In this document: positions 32,172-43,346 of the stretch, in pieces
Position numbering within the stretch: position 1 is the first letter of the stretch
Layout of the letters: every line of letters starts with the position of its first letter
DNA from: Romanomermis culicivorax
Taxonomy: Eukaryota; Nematoda; Enoplea; Mermithida; Mermithidae
Direction of reading: 5' to 3'
Assembly (NCBI GenBank): GCA_963922205.1
Contig: CAWUHX010000279.1
Location: 310,001 to 374,000 of the forward strand
DNA: 64,000 nucleotides
Notes under the pieces: model-generated
Told to the model about the DNA's origin: nothing
The model's input: only the letters and a program-made list of their open reading frames with translations
Database searches by the model: none
Program-made: the position numbers and the translations under genes

Positions 32172-34079
32172 AGGAATACATTGAACGATGGGCTAACGTT
32201 TTCAGTTTGACGAATGCCGCCCTTCGAGACACACCTAAGAAAATTCAGCTTCTCATAAAGAGAGTTGTGATAAGTAAAAAATCGACCCCACGTAAAAATC
32301 ACATGTTTAGTTCAATTTGATGCGTTAGGAAAGATGAAATGATATCATTTTTTCTAAAAGTCAAAACTGACATAACTATGTACGGATAGACAAAAGTTAA
32401 AAATTTTCGATTTTTGACATACACTCCTCGACTTGAGCAGGTTTGGGTGCGTCAGACACAGTGTTCTGTAAATTCACCCTACACAAGGCGGATGAATATA
32501 GGCTACAATTTACTGCGAGATTTATCGGTGCAAATTGCGTATTAAGAATACAGCAGGGCGGCGAAACAAATTTGGAAAGCAAAAATTGCAACTTTTCTAC
32601 AAAAATCACCATATGTACTGCAAAGTACAGAAGCACCAAAAATTCCCCCATACAGTACAAAGTTTATGATGTCTTCTAGCTGCTGACAAAAAATTACGAA
32701 AATTCATGTAGTCTGAGAGGGCGGCAAAACTTCGAGTATGATACCATCTTATAATTACTTTCTCGGATAATTGCGATCCCTATTGTGGGTGAATCAGAAC
32801 TTGATAAATTTCAAAGGTGAGACATTAGAAAGAGTTATATTCTAAATATTGAGGTTGTGCTGATCTTGCATAAAAAAAGCTACAGTACCCTAAGGTATTT
32901 CCGAATTTTTTAGCATTTTTCTGTCTATTTATGAGAGTAAAGATATATCGGCCTAGGCAACCTTGATACAATCACACAGGACGAGGTGCCATCATTTAAG
33001 AAAAATAAAATGATCCTGCAACAAAGTGCACTGTACCAAAAATATGGGGTACCTCAAACGAGCAATGTGGACATACAAACCCGGGCCATAAAATCAACAG
33101 GGTTTCTGCAAGTTTGAAAAAACATGTAAAAATTAGCAACGACACCCCCTGGAATCTCGAAAACTGTTGCTCCCAAGGTGAGTGTGGGCCGAATTTCATT
33201 GGTAAATTTTCAGTTGAGGTACCACTCAATGCATTGGTGTAGAGGACATTGTGTCAAGTCTTTGACCTTGGGATTTTGAAAAACATGCTGGTCCACTTTC
33301 CGCATAAAAATGAGAATATACACTATTTCAGTAATATAATGTTGATGTTAGTGTAAAAACTTAAAAACTTCAAGTTACTAGCCGCATGACATATGGTTCA
33401 GAAAACCTGACTGACAGGATCCGAGTGGTGTAGAAAATTTTACCTGTTTGAGGATCCTGTGGTTCGTGGTTCGGTATCTTTTTTGGCATACGGCTAGCAC
33501 TCTTGACGAACAGTATCTTCATTTTCAAATTAACCAATTACGAGTGCAGTATAGAGGAAGGTTTTAACTCAAAGTTTGGGTAACTATCGTTTCATGCTGA
33601 GTAACATGTTTGGAATATCCTCATAAAATTTCGGATGAAGCTCGATCCAATCATACCTACAAAATATCTAGATTTTAGGTCCAAAAGTCTTTGAGATCCC
33701 AAGATGTTTTTGCCTATTTTTACACGTTTTTTTCAAATTTGCAGAGGCCCTGTTGATTTTAAGGCCCAAGTTTGAATACTCATGTTGCTCCTTCCAGAGT
33801 ACCCTCTTTGGTGCACTTTGTTGTAGGATCAAAAAAATTTTCCTTATATCATGACCGTGCATCTATGCCTAGCTTTGTGGTTCAACATTTATTAGATGCG
33901 AAATACAGTGGTCTATATTGTGGTATAAAAATGTTTTTCCTATTTTGCACTTTACACTTCGTAGCAGGTCTTAAGACACGATTTCTGAGAGGTTCTACTT
34001 TCCCTATGATAAGTTGAAAATTAATCATATCTACCTCAAAATCAGATATTTTGGGTAGTTTTGTGCGCTGAGTTCCATG
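32172..34079. other. Intergenic with an internal inverted repeat
   Basis: No gene. Two arms, 33002-33137 and 33709-33842, are diverged reverse complements sharing CAACAAAGTGCAC and AAAATCAACAGGG. A block at about 33960-34070 recurs in reverse at about 37330-37430 (TTTCAACTTATCATAGG). These are parts of an older inverted-repeat element later split by the solo LTR at 34084. Confidence 0.6.
33002..33842. repeat. Inverted repeat (arms 33002-33137 and 33709-33842)
   Basis: Arms of about 135 bp with clear but imperfect complementarity and about 570 bp between them. Similarity continues weakly inward (ATCTCGAAAAC against its partner near 33690). Likely a foldback or MITE-type element of unknown family. 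Confidence 0.65.
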
Positions 34080-34083
34080 GTAC

Positions 34084-35518
34084 TGTCACATTAAACGAAA
34101 TAGGGGCCATGTCACATTAAGTAGATCTTGTGATCAGTCACATTGATGGGAAAACTCATACCATATCATGTAGGAAATATGGCCATGGCACTGTGAGTGA
34201 CATGCTGTGACCCCGTTGGGTGGCTCGCTAATATATCCGTTTGGGGAACCTAACCCAGCTGGTGCTACTACAGGAGAACCTATGGTGTACCTCGGCTTTG
34301 TCCTAGGGTTCAGCTGTAAAATAATGGACAATGCCGCCGGGTCAGGGGTGGAAATTTCTAGTCCTCATTCACTGAGAATGAGGGACTGTGCCATTCGTGG
34401 AATGGCTTACTATAGGGGACCTGATTGTGAACCTAAATCCCCTAATTGGCCCTGACCTTAAGGGTTCAAGGGCTTTCTCAACTGAGGGTACTCTCAAGGG
34501 AAAACTGGCTTAAGGAGGATTCCCACAAATATACCCTCAACAATAATAACCCCTGAGAAGACTCACTAAATCCTCTTCTCAAAGTACTCGGCGCTGGGCC
34601 ATGGGTTCTCAGGTCAAAACGTGGGTCCTACGGATGGCAGGGGGGAGCGGGTACGGTAATCCGAAAGCGATTCAGCGTGGAGGGCTCAACTGGCCCAAGT
34701 CGGTGGGCGACGATACAAACGTTCCTCAGGGAGGCGACGGGGCTCCTCGATCAACAGGCGACGGGGTAAACTCCTAGGTCGGAATACAGTAATGTACGAA
34801 TGCAAGGGACGCCCAAGGCGAATATGTAAATTTATTAAAGAAAGGCAGTGGATGCAGGCAAAATATGCAAATTTATAATAAAGGACGTTGACGAATGCGG
34901 AATTGTAAGCTAAAATGCAGAAGACGGTTTAGGCCCAGAAATGAGTGCAAAATTAAAGAAACAAGCCCTTTTAAACAGTACCGTAATCTACAGTATGCCT
35001 TGGGCGGAGCTAAGACACACCCAAGCTAACTTCTACAGCGGAAATCGCTGCAGAATATGCCTATGGTCACATAGACATTTTCCAGTTCACTACATTAAGC
35101 ATTGGGGCGAGTTTTCACTCTCCATGCTAAACATATGAACGTCATCTAGTGAGAATTTCCAACTAGGTGTTTCACATTGCAAAAGCGTCGCTAGTTTTTA
35201 CTGATAAGAGGTGCACGTTGTGCTCCAATTACAGCGATGAGCTCGGAGAGCTTATCTTTAACGGAAATTCTGACTAGCGGGTTACATATCGTAGTCTACG
35301 TGCACAACAAAAAAATAATAAATCGTAACGGGAATAAAAGTGCAGAAGTAAAACAGAAACGAAACACAAAAAGTACACTCAGAAAATGCATGTAGAAATT
35401 ATAAAAACGGAACACAAAATTAACGTAAGTTACTGTAAACAAAAACGTGGCGAAAAAGATAACGGAAGAACATGATGTGAATCACGTGACGTTGGGCGAA
35501 ATTCGTCGGCATGTGACA
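34084..35518 (-). mobile_element. Solo LTR (same family as the plus-strand element)
   Basis: A 1435-bp LTR in minus orientation with ends TGTCACAT and ATGTGACA. It is flanked by a perfect 4-bp duplication GTAC (34080-34083 and 35519-35522), the length expected for Ty3/Gypsy integrase. Its whole length matches the reverse complement of the 5' LTR at 50897-52312. No internal element sequence adjoins it, so it arose by LTR-LTR recombination. The 3' end of the LTR carries TGTCACATT or AGTCACATT three times within about 60 bp. Open frames inside are not genes. Confidence 0.93.
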
Positions 35519-35522
35519 GTAC

Positions 35523-38500
35523 CATCTGTTTTGCTTGTAAACGAAAATTCGCGCTGCTAAAGTATGCCAAAGTTTGAAAATTGAATTTTTGGCATTTTTC
35601 AGTAGTCTTGCTAGCCAAGCCATATTTCAAGATCGGATTGATCTTATTTGATGAATGAATATCTATTTTACAGATGAGAGGATAAGCTCTCTTCTGATAT
35701 AGCATTTACAGCAAATAATTGCATATTACACTTTTTCATAAAGTTTAAAGTGTCAAAAATTAGCCGTCAAAATTGAAAAAATTTTGTTCGTGGGCACTCA
35801 CGAGCACCTTTCGATTGGAAGCCGCATAATTTTACTTTCTTATATTGTAGCTCATCCATTTTTACTGCATTGGTTAAATTTTCATCAAAATTTTTGTACC
35901 GTTTTGGGAGCTGCACTGCTCTGAAGAAGGCATACTTATAAAAATTTTATGGAAATCATTCCATGTGCCAGGTGGCCCTTGTGATATATTCACTACCTAT
36001 ACTGTAGAATTATAAAATAACTAACACACTATAATTTGATTTATTAATTGTTTCACAAGCAAACATTTTACACTCTGCAAGAAAGTTCGAACAGTCAAAA
36101 ATTAGAAGCAAAAATAAAGAAAACTCCTGGTTAGAGGCACTCCCGAACTCCTTCACCTACGATGCCACAGAATTTTATCTTTTTATTCTTTAGTTCATAC
36201 ATTCTTACAGTAGCTGCGAAAGTAACATCTCATCATCATGTTGTAGACATTTGCATACACTGCACTGTCATTCAAATGCGTTTTTGAATCTGGATAAGTG
36301 TCCCATCAATGAAGTTCTAGGAACACAAGATGCGTCCTAACCCAACATGTTATGTGAAAAAATGTGACTTGATGTCCTGGCAAATTTTTATTGATCTAAG
36401 TTTGATGGTTTCTATACGAATTGCTTCAAATGAAAAATCCAAAAGTTCGAAAACTTTCATTAAATTTCAGAAATTGAGCGATTGTTTCAAATCCATTCAC
36501 AGAAAAACGGCAAAAATTAGTTGGATACTCTTTGCTTTGTTGGAAGGGCAATTTTCGTTTGGCCAACATCACATGGTGTGCAACGGGATGCCTTTAACTA
36601 TAGAGCACTTTCGCACAGGTTATAACATAGGTCATAGTCAGACAGCCGACATTTATTTTGTAACTTTAAACTCTCAGCTTCAATTTTTTCCGATCAAATT
36701 ACTGAAAAGAGAAATTTTTGATGCATCTCTTCTGAGGCATCCTGTTGCGCAACCATTATAAATTGATCGATGAAATTTTTCGAGTGATTCGACTCATATC
36801 TTTTATTTTTACTCGTCTAATCTGAATGTTTTGAATTTTTCCTGCATCTCGTTGATGGCATATGTAGTGGAGTCAATCAGCATTTTTGTATCAGCTTTCA
36901 GAATGTGCAGACAGACACCTACAGCTACAAAAACGGTACATTAATTTGATTGAAATTTTAACACGATATGTCAGACATTAGTGGCTACAGAAATCAAGAA
37001 AAAAATTCTGTGGCATCCTATGGGAAGGTGCCCAAAATAGGCCCCAAAGAACTTTTTCGGTTTATTTTGACATAGATTTTGACACTTTAAAATGGAATAA
37101 AAATTGTAAAGTAAGAGATTAGAAAGTGTTCTTCATACCGGCGTAGCATGGTCTTCTGCATGTATTCAACATTTGGCTTCAGAGTCACGTTTTTTCTGAG
37201 CTCTGATATTTCGAAACACGTGTACAGACTGAAAAATGCCGAAAAATGTAAAAATTCCAAACTTTGGAGTACTGTAGCTATGTGAATTTTGATTTTTGCG
37301 CAGAATGAACGCTGTCACGATACTCAGCATGTAAAACTACTCAAAATATCTCTTTTTCAGATATTATTAATTTTCAACTTATCATAGGTCAATGGAGCAG
37401 AAGGTAGAATCTCAGAAATCGTGTCTTAAAATGTTGAAAATCAGACAACAATAATGGTTGAAAACCTGATTTTTTCCACAAAAACGACTATATCTGTTGC
37501 AAGGCGAGTGATAAATATAAGGGATTACTGTTTCAATATACGGTAACAATATGGATAACACAAAGTTATATAATCCGATGGTGTATTAGAATTTTCATAC
37601 AACAGTTTTCAACACCGGCTATACAACTTTAATTTCTCCTTAGCAGTCGAGATGCTACTACTATAGAGGAAACTATCAAACAACGATTGAATGCACAAGT
37701 GATTCAAGAGTTACTACATCATAGTCGAATACTATAGTAACATTTAATTAAGCTTAATTAATATACTCGAACAGTATATTAATTATAAACGTTCAACTAT
37801 AGATGTGAAAACAAAGTATTACCAGTAAATATTGCATACGGTTGAATAATTGTTTCGCTATGAAACGCCGAAACAATAATTTTGTATTCATCTTGTTCAG
37901 AAAATCATGCTGATCATTTTTCATCTATGCTGAATTAGAGGAAACGATTCCTGAAGGCATGGATGCTGCTGAAGACTGGCCGATTTCAATACAAGAAGTG
38001 TATACTTAGTAATGAAGTTAACATAAATAAGCAAGAGAACAAGCCTAAGCCTAAAGGGCCATTTATACTTGTCTTTTTGGATGGAATGGAGCGGAATGCA
38101 ATCGAGACAACGTTACCGAACGAAAGGGACATTTTTGTTCCATTCGGTCCAGTTGGAGATTATAACCAATGGTTATTTTCTAGAAAATTGCTGTAATCCT
38201 TTCAGATTGAAAGTGGATTTTCAGGCTGAACATTTCAAGCTGTTGGCGATCAGTTCCGTTCTGTCGAAAAAGGCAAGTATAAATGACCCTTAAGAACTAA
38301 ACTAGTGTAAACTGATGTTGGTGCAAAGATGACTATCTGCCCCAAAGTAACGTTAACCATGGTGTATTGCCTGTCGTTTCCCTATTTAATTTATAGGCTT
38401 AAACTTAGGGCAGAGTGAAGCGAAGCCATGTAGGCAGGCGCGTAGCATCTGTTCTTTCAAGAGCATTTTCAAAATGAAATCCAATTTGACAGCTGTGTAC

Positions 38501-38701
38501 AGAGCGTAGAAGAATGGGCATTTTTTCTGCATTTACTGGTTTACACATCCTTGTTTACATTTTGATACTTACAGCGCCAAAAAGATTTTTAGGTTGGGTG
38601 GCTAGTAGTCATAGGGGCCCATGCAGGGGGTACACAAAAGATACCCCTTTACAAAACATATACATGAAAGTTTGCTGCAGCTGCCTCAACTGTGCAGGGC
38701 G
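35523..38701. other. Intergenic, AT-rich, with diverged direct repeats
   Basis: No convincing gene. Two diverged direct copies (about 35730-35890 and 36060-36220) share CAAAAATTAG, a GCACTC core and ATAATTTTA-like segments. The 143-codon open frame at 36330-36761 has no domain and ordinary AT composition. The 37330-37430 block pairs with about 33960-34070. Confidence 0.45.
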
Positions 38702-38835
38702 GGCGATACAGGGGTTGTAGAAAGTATAGTCGACGATGTAATATGATCCGAATTTCGAATTTCATTGAGTAGGGCAATACAGGGGGTGTTGAAAGTATGG
38801 TCGATGATGTAGTACAACTGAAATTTCATTAAGCG
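38702..38835. repeat. Tandem duplication of a ~70-bp unit
   Basis: Units 38702-38771 and 38772-38835 both contain ATACAGGGG, GAAAGTAT, TCGA/CGATGATGTA-like and AATTTCATT segments. No function is apparent. Confidence 0.7.
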
Positions 38836-38860
38836 TGCGGGGCATGGCATTTTCACTCAG

Positions 38861-39324
38861 CTATTTGGGCGCAGCTGCAGAGTAGATTTCATCTAGGAAA
38901 CCATAGTGTCCCAGAGCAAGGAATGGAAGAGTAGGATAGATAACATCCAGTCCAGCATACAAAAGCCTCTTTCCAAACAGTTCGTGTTCAGAAGAGGTTG
39001 CGAAGTACGTGGGATTTTCAGAAAAGCCATGAGTGTGAGGAATGGTGTCCCAAACCCACATGCATGACATGCATGCTTTAAGGGTGCGACTTTTGGTGAA
39101 GAAGGCGATAATTTGGGCTTTTTCGAAAAGGGTAGGGTTCTCTTCAATGCGAGACAAGAAATGGAAAATATCGACCATCAGTACCTTTAAGATAACAGTA
39201 GGATCTTTCCTCTGCCTCACTGTGCAATAAGAAGATCCAATTAAAGAATACAGAATGCACCAGTCATTGTTGGCATCAAACATCATGAAAATGGTGTGGT
39301 CATTGTCAAAATGATTGAAGAAAG
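38861..39324 (-). pseudogene. Unidentified coding relic cut by the LTR at 39325
   Basis: An open frame of 141 codons (39286-38861), in frame further upstream to the LTR boundary, reads like structured protein: FMMFDANNDW, a helical SRIEENPTLFEKAQIIAFF segment, then a C-terminal part with PHTHGFSENPTYFA and FLALGHYGFL. Composition is unlike the surrounding AT-rich DNA. The upstream part of the gene is missing because the LTR starts at 39325. It could be a gene of the Maverick element whose polymerase lies at 49100-50896 beyond the insertion, but I do not recognise the family. Confidence 0.35.
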
Positions 39325-39938
39325 TGTCACTACCCGGGGGGCAGTGTAGGGATAGGACAAAATCTAAGAAGAACGCAAGAACTAATTATTCTTTTATTAC
39401 AATTAATTACATGATTAATTTTGGAGATTAACTGTGCACTTTGCATCACTCTTAGGTTGTGGGGTTGGAGGTTCGGTTTGGTTGAGTTGAAGAGATAGGT
39501 TGTTCTCTAAAGGTTGAAGGTTCAGGTTGAGGTTGGTTGATATACTCGGCTGAATTATGGTTGAAGTAGGTTACTTACTTAGGTTACAGTAAGTTGGGTA
39601 AATTTGGTTGGGAGCTCGCAAAAGCTTGAGCAAGCGGTGAAGCATCGACTAAGGTAATCAACTGCTCTTCTTCCAACTGAAGAGGGTTTTTTTTATTTTC
39701 ACTCGTTTCTCTGTTTTGATTCTATTTTAGGTTGTCTATTTTCGGTTATAGTTAGTAACAGGATGTAGGTTTTGCTCGGAGTCCTCACGTAGGAGAATCC
39801 GCTCCTGTTCTCTAAGTGTTTCTATTTCTGGTTGTTTTTCCATTAGGTTTTCACATGACACCTTTATGTTTAGGTTGTTAACCTGACTATTCTATGTTGA
39901 TGGAAATTAACTGATGTTCGGTTATGAACAATTGAGTT

Positions 39939-41526
39939 CAGTGTTGCCAGATGTGACAGGTTCCCGTCAATTTTGATGGGAAACGAGGCAATTGACGGGA
40001 AGTTTGAGGGGATGAAAAAATGACGGGATTTGTGACGGTATTTCACTATTTGTGACGGAATTGACGGGCTTTCATCATCACAGCTTTTTTTCCTCGACCC
40101 ACTGTTTTTTTTTCCCCAAATCGTGCTTTTTCGGGAAAAAAAATTCGGAAAGGGGAAAAAAATTTTAGGCTCTTTCCCCATTTGGGGAAGAAAATTTTGG
40201 GGATCGGTCATCGGATACAGAAAAGATGCATTTTGGTGCATTTTAGAAGGTCATAATCTCAAAATTTTCCGGCGCTTCGCGCCGATTATAACTTTAATAA
40301 TCATTATTATGCATTACTTAGCTCAGGCGCGGCTTTTAGCACGTCTACTTTCATTTATCATATAATCTATAATAGTTTTCATCATCTTGAACGTATTATC
40401 TCATGTTTTCATTGGTAATCTTCAATATTTTATCATGATATTTAATGAAGATTCGCATTTTTTCCTTTTGAGAAAGATCAATATGTCAAGTCTCTAAGCT
40501 TTTTGATGCGATTATTTCTTTTCTAACGTAAAATCAATTCAAACGCTTCATGGAAATATCTTTCGGAAATTTATACTCTGCTTACTCATATATTTTCGAC
40601 CAAGTATCAGAGTTTACAAATAAATTATACTGGTTTTAAAATTTTTCCAAGTAAAATTCTAGAAATTACGACTTTTGAACACAAAATTCAAATCTAATTC
40701 TTGAAATAAATGTTCGGAAAATTGATTTTCCAGCGTCGCAGAATATCAATACCCAAAAAATTTTTCCGGCGCTTCGCGCCGGAAAGATTAACATTCATTT
40801 TGGGTTCTCACTTGTCATCATAGAGAACTTAACAATCGATTTCTCATGAAATTCTCAAAGTCATAATGCTTTTGGATAGTTTGCTTGAAAATTTGTTCCA
40901 ATGCTTGTAGATTAAACTTTGAACTCGAAAATTTCAATTTTTTCCTCAATTTTAATGAATTAACGGGTTTAAAAACACCAGGAGGCTTGAAAAGGCTCAA
41001 AAACACCTAAATAAAGCGTCTGTGAGCATTTTTAAGCGAAAAAAACGACTCCGGGAAAATGGGGAAAAAATTTTTGACCTCTTTCCCCATTTGGGGAAAA
41101 GGCCCGGGGGAAAAAAAAACAGTGCCTCGACCGGCCCGTGGTTTTTTTTTGGACAGGCTAGGTTGCAATGTGCCACCTGCGGAAAATTTTAGTTGCACAG
41201 ATAAAGTTTTGGTTGCTTACTCTAAAATCAATGAATTTGTTTAATTTTATCGAAAAAACCATCGTAAACTAGTTTTGTTGTATTTCCTTCGATGGGCGTC
41301 GGTTTTAAGCTCTTAAAACCCAATTTTCTGAGTTTTAGAGAGTTGTTGAATATATGCTTTTCCATTTTATTTCTCACGTTTGTATCGATTATGTATTAGT
41401 TTTTTTTATAATTTCGTTGAGGGGGTTTGTGACGGGTTTCAAAATTTATGTGACGGGATGTGACGGGATTTTCGGTTTTTTTCGAAAAAAATGACGGGTT
41501 TTTAATAATTCCATCTGGCAACACTG
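39939..41526. mobile_element. Non-autonomous hAT-like element
   Basis: Perfect 15-bp terminal inverted repeats CAGTGTTGCCAGATG and CATCTGGCAACACTG, with an 8-bp duplication ATTGAGTT (39931-39938) and ATTCAGTT (41527-41534), 7 of 8 matching. Both subterminal regions are full of TGACGGG motifs, the probable transposase-binding sites. The interior (about 40083-41150) is another repeat. No transposase remains. It inserted in the LTR after that element had integrated. Confidence 0.92.
40083..41150. repeat. Nested repeat, copy B (GGCGC-palindrome family)
   Basis: Reverse-orientation relative of 9110-10225. It carries TTTTCCGGCGCTTCGCGCCG at about 40266 and CCGGCGCTTCGCGCCGG at about 40764. It is inside the hAT-like element, so it inserted there or is carried as cargo. 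Confidence 0.75.
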
Positions 41527-41628
41527 ATTCAGTTATGATGCAATGCACAAAAAATAGAAAAGGAAATAAAATGAAATACAGTAAGAACGAAATATGATAC
41601 AGTAAGAATGGAATATGATACAGTAATG

Positions 41629-42651
41629 CTAGACTTCATCACTAAGGCTGCTATATGTGACATGGCCCCTCTTGAAAAAATTGGACGTCCTCGTTTGATC
41701 TTCCTGTTCCTGGTCGTCGGATGGTGGTTGTGCCAATTGTGATGAATGGTGTGGTTGGTGTTTTGTTGTTATGGGTTTTTGAGCCTTCAGGTTGCGAGGT
41801 GTGTAAGGTTTAGTGCGGTTCACATGAATGGTTTCAGTGATGTTTTGTTTGTTGACATCACATATGGTTATGTTAGGATAGTTGACTTTAGTCACTAAAT
41901 AAGGACCCAAAAAGATAGGCATTAATTTATGTGTTAGTCCTCTGGGTGGTTGTTGTTGGGACTCCTTTAGGACTAAGTCTCTAACTTTGTAGTGCAAGCT
42001 GTGGGTTCGTTTGTTGTATGTTTGTGCATACTTTTTCTGAGCAGTTTCAATCTGTTGTTGAATTATGGTTAAGGCCTGAGTGAAATGGCCTTTCACTTCT
42101 AGATTGTAGGTTTCCATATCTATGAAGTGCAGTGGTGGGTCATAGGTTAAGGTTGTATCCACTGGTAATTTTGCAGTTCGGTTATATACAAGTTCAAAAT
42201 GTGTATGGTTTGTTGATTCCTTTACATGGATATTGGTTGCAAAGACAGCATATGGGAGGTGTTCATCCCAATCAGCATGGTTTTCTCCAATGTACATACG
42301 AATACGAGTAGCTAAGGTTTGGTTTGACCTTTCTACTTCTCCATTGGCCATTGGGTGGTATGCGGTTGTATGCACTTTGTGTGTAGCAAAGAGTTTTGTG
42401 ATTTCGACCATGAGGTTAGAGGTGAAATCAGTTCCATGGTCTGATTGTAAAATGTGGGGTGCCCCATGTCTACAAACAATGTTAGCTACAAAAAGTTTTG
42501 CAATGGTTGATGCAGTTATGTCAGGTGTTGCAAAAGCTTCAATGTACTTAGTAAAATGGTCAATAAAGACCACAATAAAACAGTTTCCTTTCTCGGTTAT
42601 GGTTGAAGGACCCATGCAGTCTACTCCCAATCTTTCGAAGGGACCAGACAC
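41629..42651 (-). CDS. Integrase of the minus-strand env-bearing Gypsy element
   Basis: 340 codons with the catalytic core D-D-E: Asp in FIDHFTKY, Asp in LQSDHGTDF, Glu in NGEVERSNQTL, with TAYHPMANGE just before. A later GPYLVTKV segment is the post-core SH3-like domain. A hydrophilic Gln/His-rich tail follows, ending FKRGHVTYSSLSDEV, which overlaps the LTR start. The frame is intact in itself, but the zinc finger upstream is in another frame segment (42703-43035). It would integrate the element's cDNA. It is followed directly by the polypurine tract. Confidence 0.9.
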   Translation of the reverse strand: MSGPFERLGVDCMGPSTITEKGNCFIVVFIDHFTKYIEAFATPDITASTIAKLFVANIVCRHGAPHILQSDHGTDFTSNLMVEITKLFATHKVHTTAYHPMANGEVERSNQTLATRIRMYIGENHADWDEHLPYAVFATNIHVKESTNHTHFELVYNRTAKLPVDTTLTYDPPLHFIDMETYNLEVKGHFTQALTIIQQQIETAQKKYAQTYNKRTHSLHYKVRDLVLKESQQQPPRGLTHKLMPIFLGPYLVTKVNYPNITICDVNKQNITETIHVNRTKPYTPRNLKAQKPITTKHQPHHSSQLAQPPSDDQEQEDQTRTSNFFKRGHVTYSSLSDEV

Positions 42652-42702
42652 AGTTATGGGTTTCAGTGTGGCCTTCAGTTTATATTCAGGTTTGTTGATC
42701 TA

Positions 42703-43035
42703 TCAAAGGTGACACGATTTGCAGTATTCTTGGACATCTTTGTTAAGTGTTGACCAAAAATTCTTTTGAGAAATGAGCCAACTGGTTTTTCGACTGCTGA
42801 AATGTCCAGCTAGAGGGTCATCATGATGTGTTCTGATGATTTCCTTGGTTAAGGATGTTGGGATGACCACTTTGTTGATTCTAGACTCAAATTTATGGAG
42901 TATTCCATCTTGAAGGTTAAAAGTGTTTTCTACCAGTTCATTTTGAGTTGTGTTAAGGTTAGTGATGATCTGGTTAAGATCATTATCATTCTGTTGTAAC
43001 TGTTTTATGTCTACCATCACTTGAACTGATGACAC
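42703..43035 (-). CDS. Integrase N-terminal HHCC zinc finger (minus element)
   Basis: Contains the His-His-Cys-Cys pattern of retroviral integrases: HHDDPLAGH followed about 30 residues later by YCKSC. A helix rich in Gln, Asn and Asp precedes it. It ends at a stop just before the core domain (42651), so the integrase is split by a nonsense or frame change at about 42660-42700. Confidence 0.8.
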   Translation of the reverse strand: MSSVQVMVDIKQLQQNDNDLNQIITNLNTTQNELVENTFNLQDGILHKFESRINKVVIPTSLTKEIIRTHHDDPLAGHFSSRKTSWLISQKNFWSTLNKDVQEYCKSCHL

Positions 43036-43038
43036 AGT

Positions 43039-43326
43039 TCAGTTGTCTAGAGCTTCTGCTGGTCTGTGGAAAGCATCTTTTTCAATGTCAAATGTTTGTT
43101 CTTGGTTAGGGTTGGGTAGACGGGATAAAGCATCTGCATTTTGGTTGGCATTGCCTTTCTTTGGACGAATGTCCAGTTTAATGCCTGCTAAGGCTAATCC
43201 CCATCTAGCTATTTGAGCTGAGGGGTTTTCTTTCTCAAGAACTGCGTTGACAGCAGTGTGGTCTGTTTCGACAACTACTTCTTGTTGATAGAGGTAGGGA
43301 TGAAAACGTTTGACAAACTCAAGCAC
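43039..43326 (-). CDS. RNase H C-terminal part (minus element)
   Basis: Continues the RNase H begun in the previous segment: VVVETDHTAV with the third catalytic Asp, and NQNADALSRLPNP with the fourth. A frame break at about 43327-43346 separates it from the first part of RNase H. Confidence 0.85.
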   Translation of the reverse strand: MLEFVKRFHPYLYQQEVVVETDHTAVNAVLEKENPSAQIARWGLALAGIKLDIRPKKGNANQNADALSRLPNPNQEQTFDIEKDAFHRPAEALDN

Positions 43327-43346
43327 TGCTAAGGTTTCCAGTTTGG

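Larger units (their letters stand above)
39325..41662 (-). mobile_element. 3' LTR of the minus-strand env-bearing element (interrupted by a hAT insertion)
   Basis: LTR with ends TGTCAC and GTGACA, about 740 bp once the 1588-bp hAT element and duplication are removed. On the minus strand it begins just after a purine-rich tract CAAGAGGGGCCA (41663-41674), the expected polypurine tract. The first 34 bp of the LTR also encode the last residues of the integrase frame. An AATAAAAG polyadenylation-type motif lies near 39392 (minus strand). The 5' LTR is lost because the element is truncated at about 49095. Confidence 0.75.

Noticed and set aside
36330..36761. 143-codon open frame that could be a gene
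   Set aside because: No domain, no splice context, and composition equal to the surrounding AT-rich DNA.
37963..38293. Two overlapping open frames that looked like a small gene
   Set aside because: Different frames of the same AT-rich stretch; neither has a domain or splice sites.
39325..41662. A 2.3-kb LTR
   Set aside because: The length is due to the 1588-bp hAT-like insertion with its own target duplication; the true LTR is about 740 bp.
42233..42712. 159-codon plus-strand open frame
   Set aside because: It is the antisense shadow of the integrase core of the minus element.
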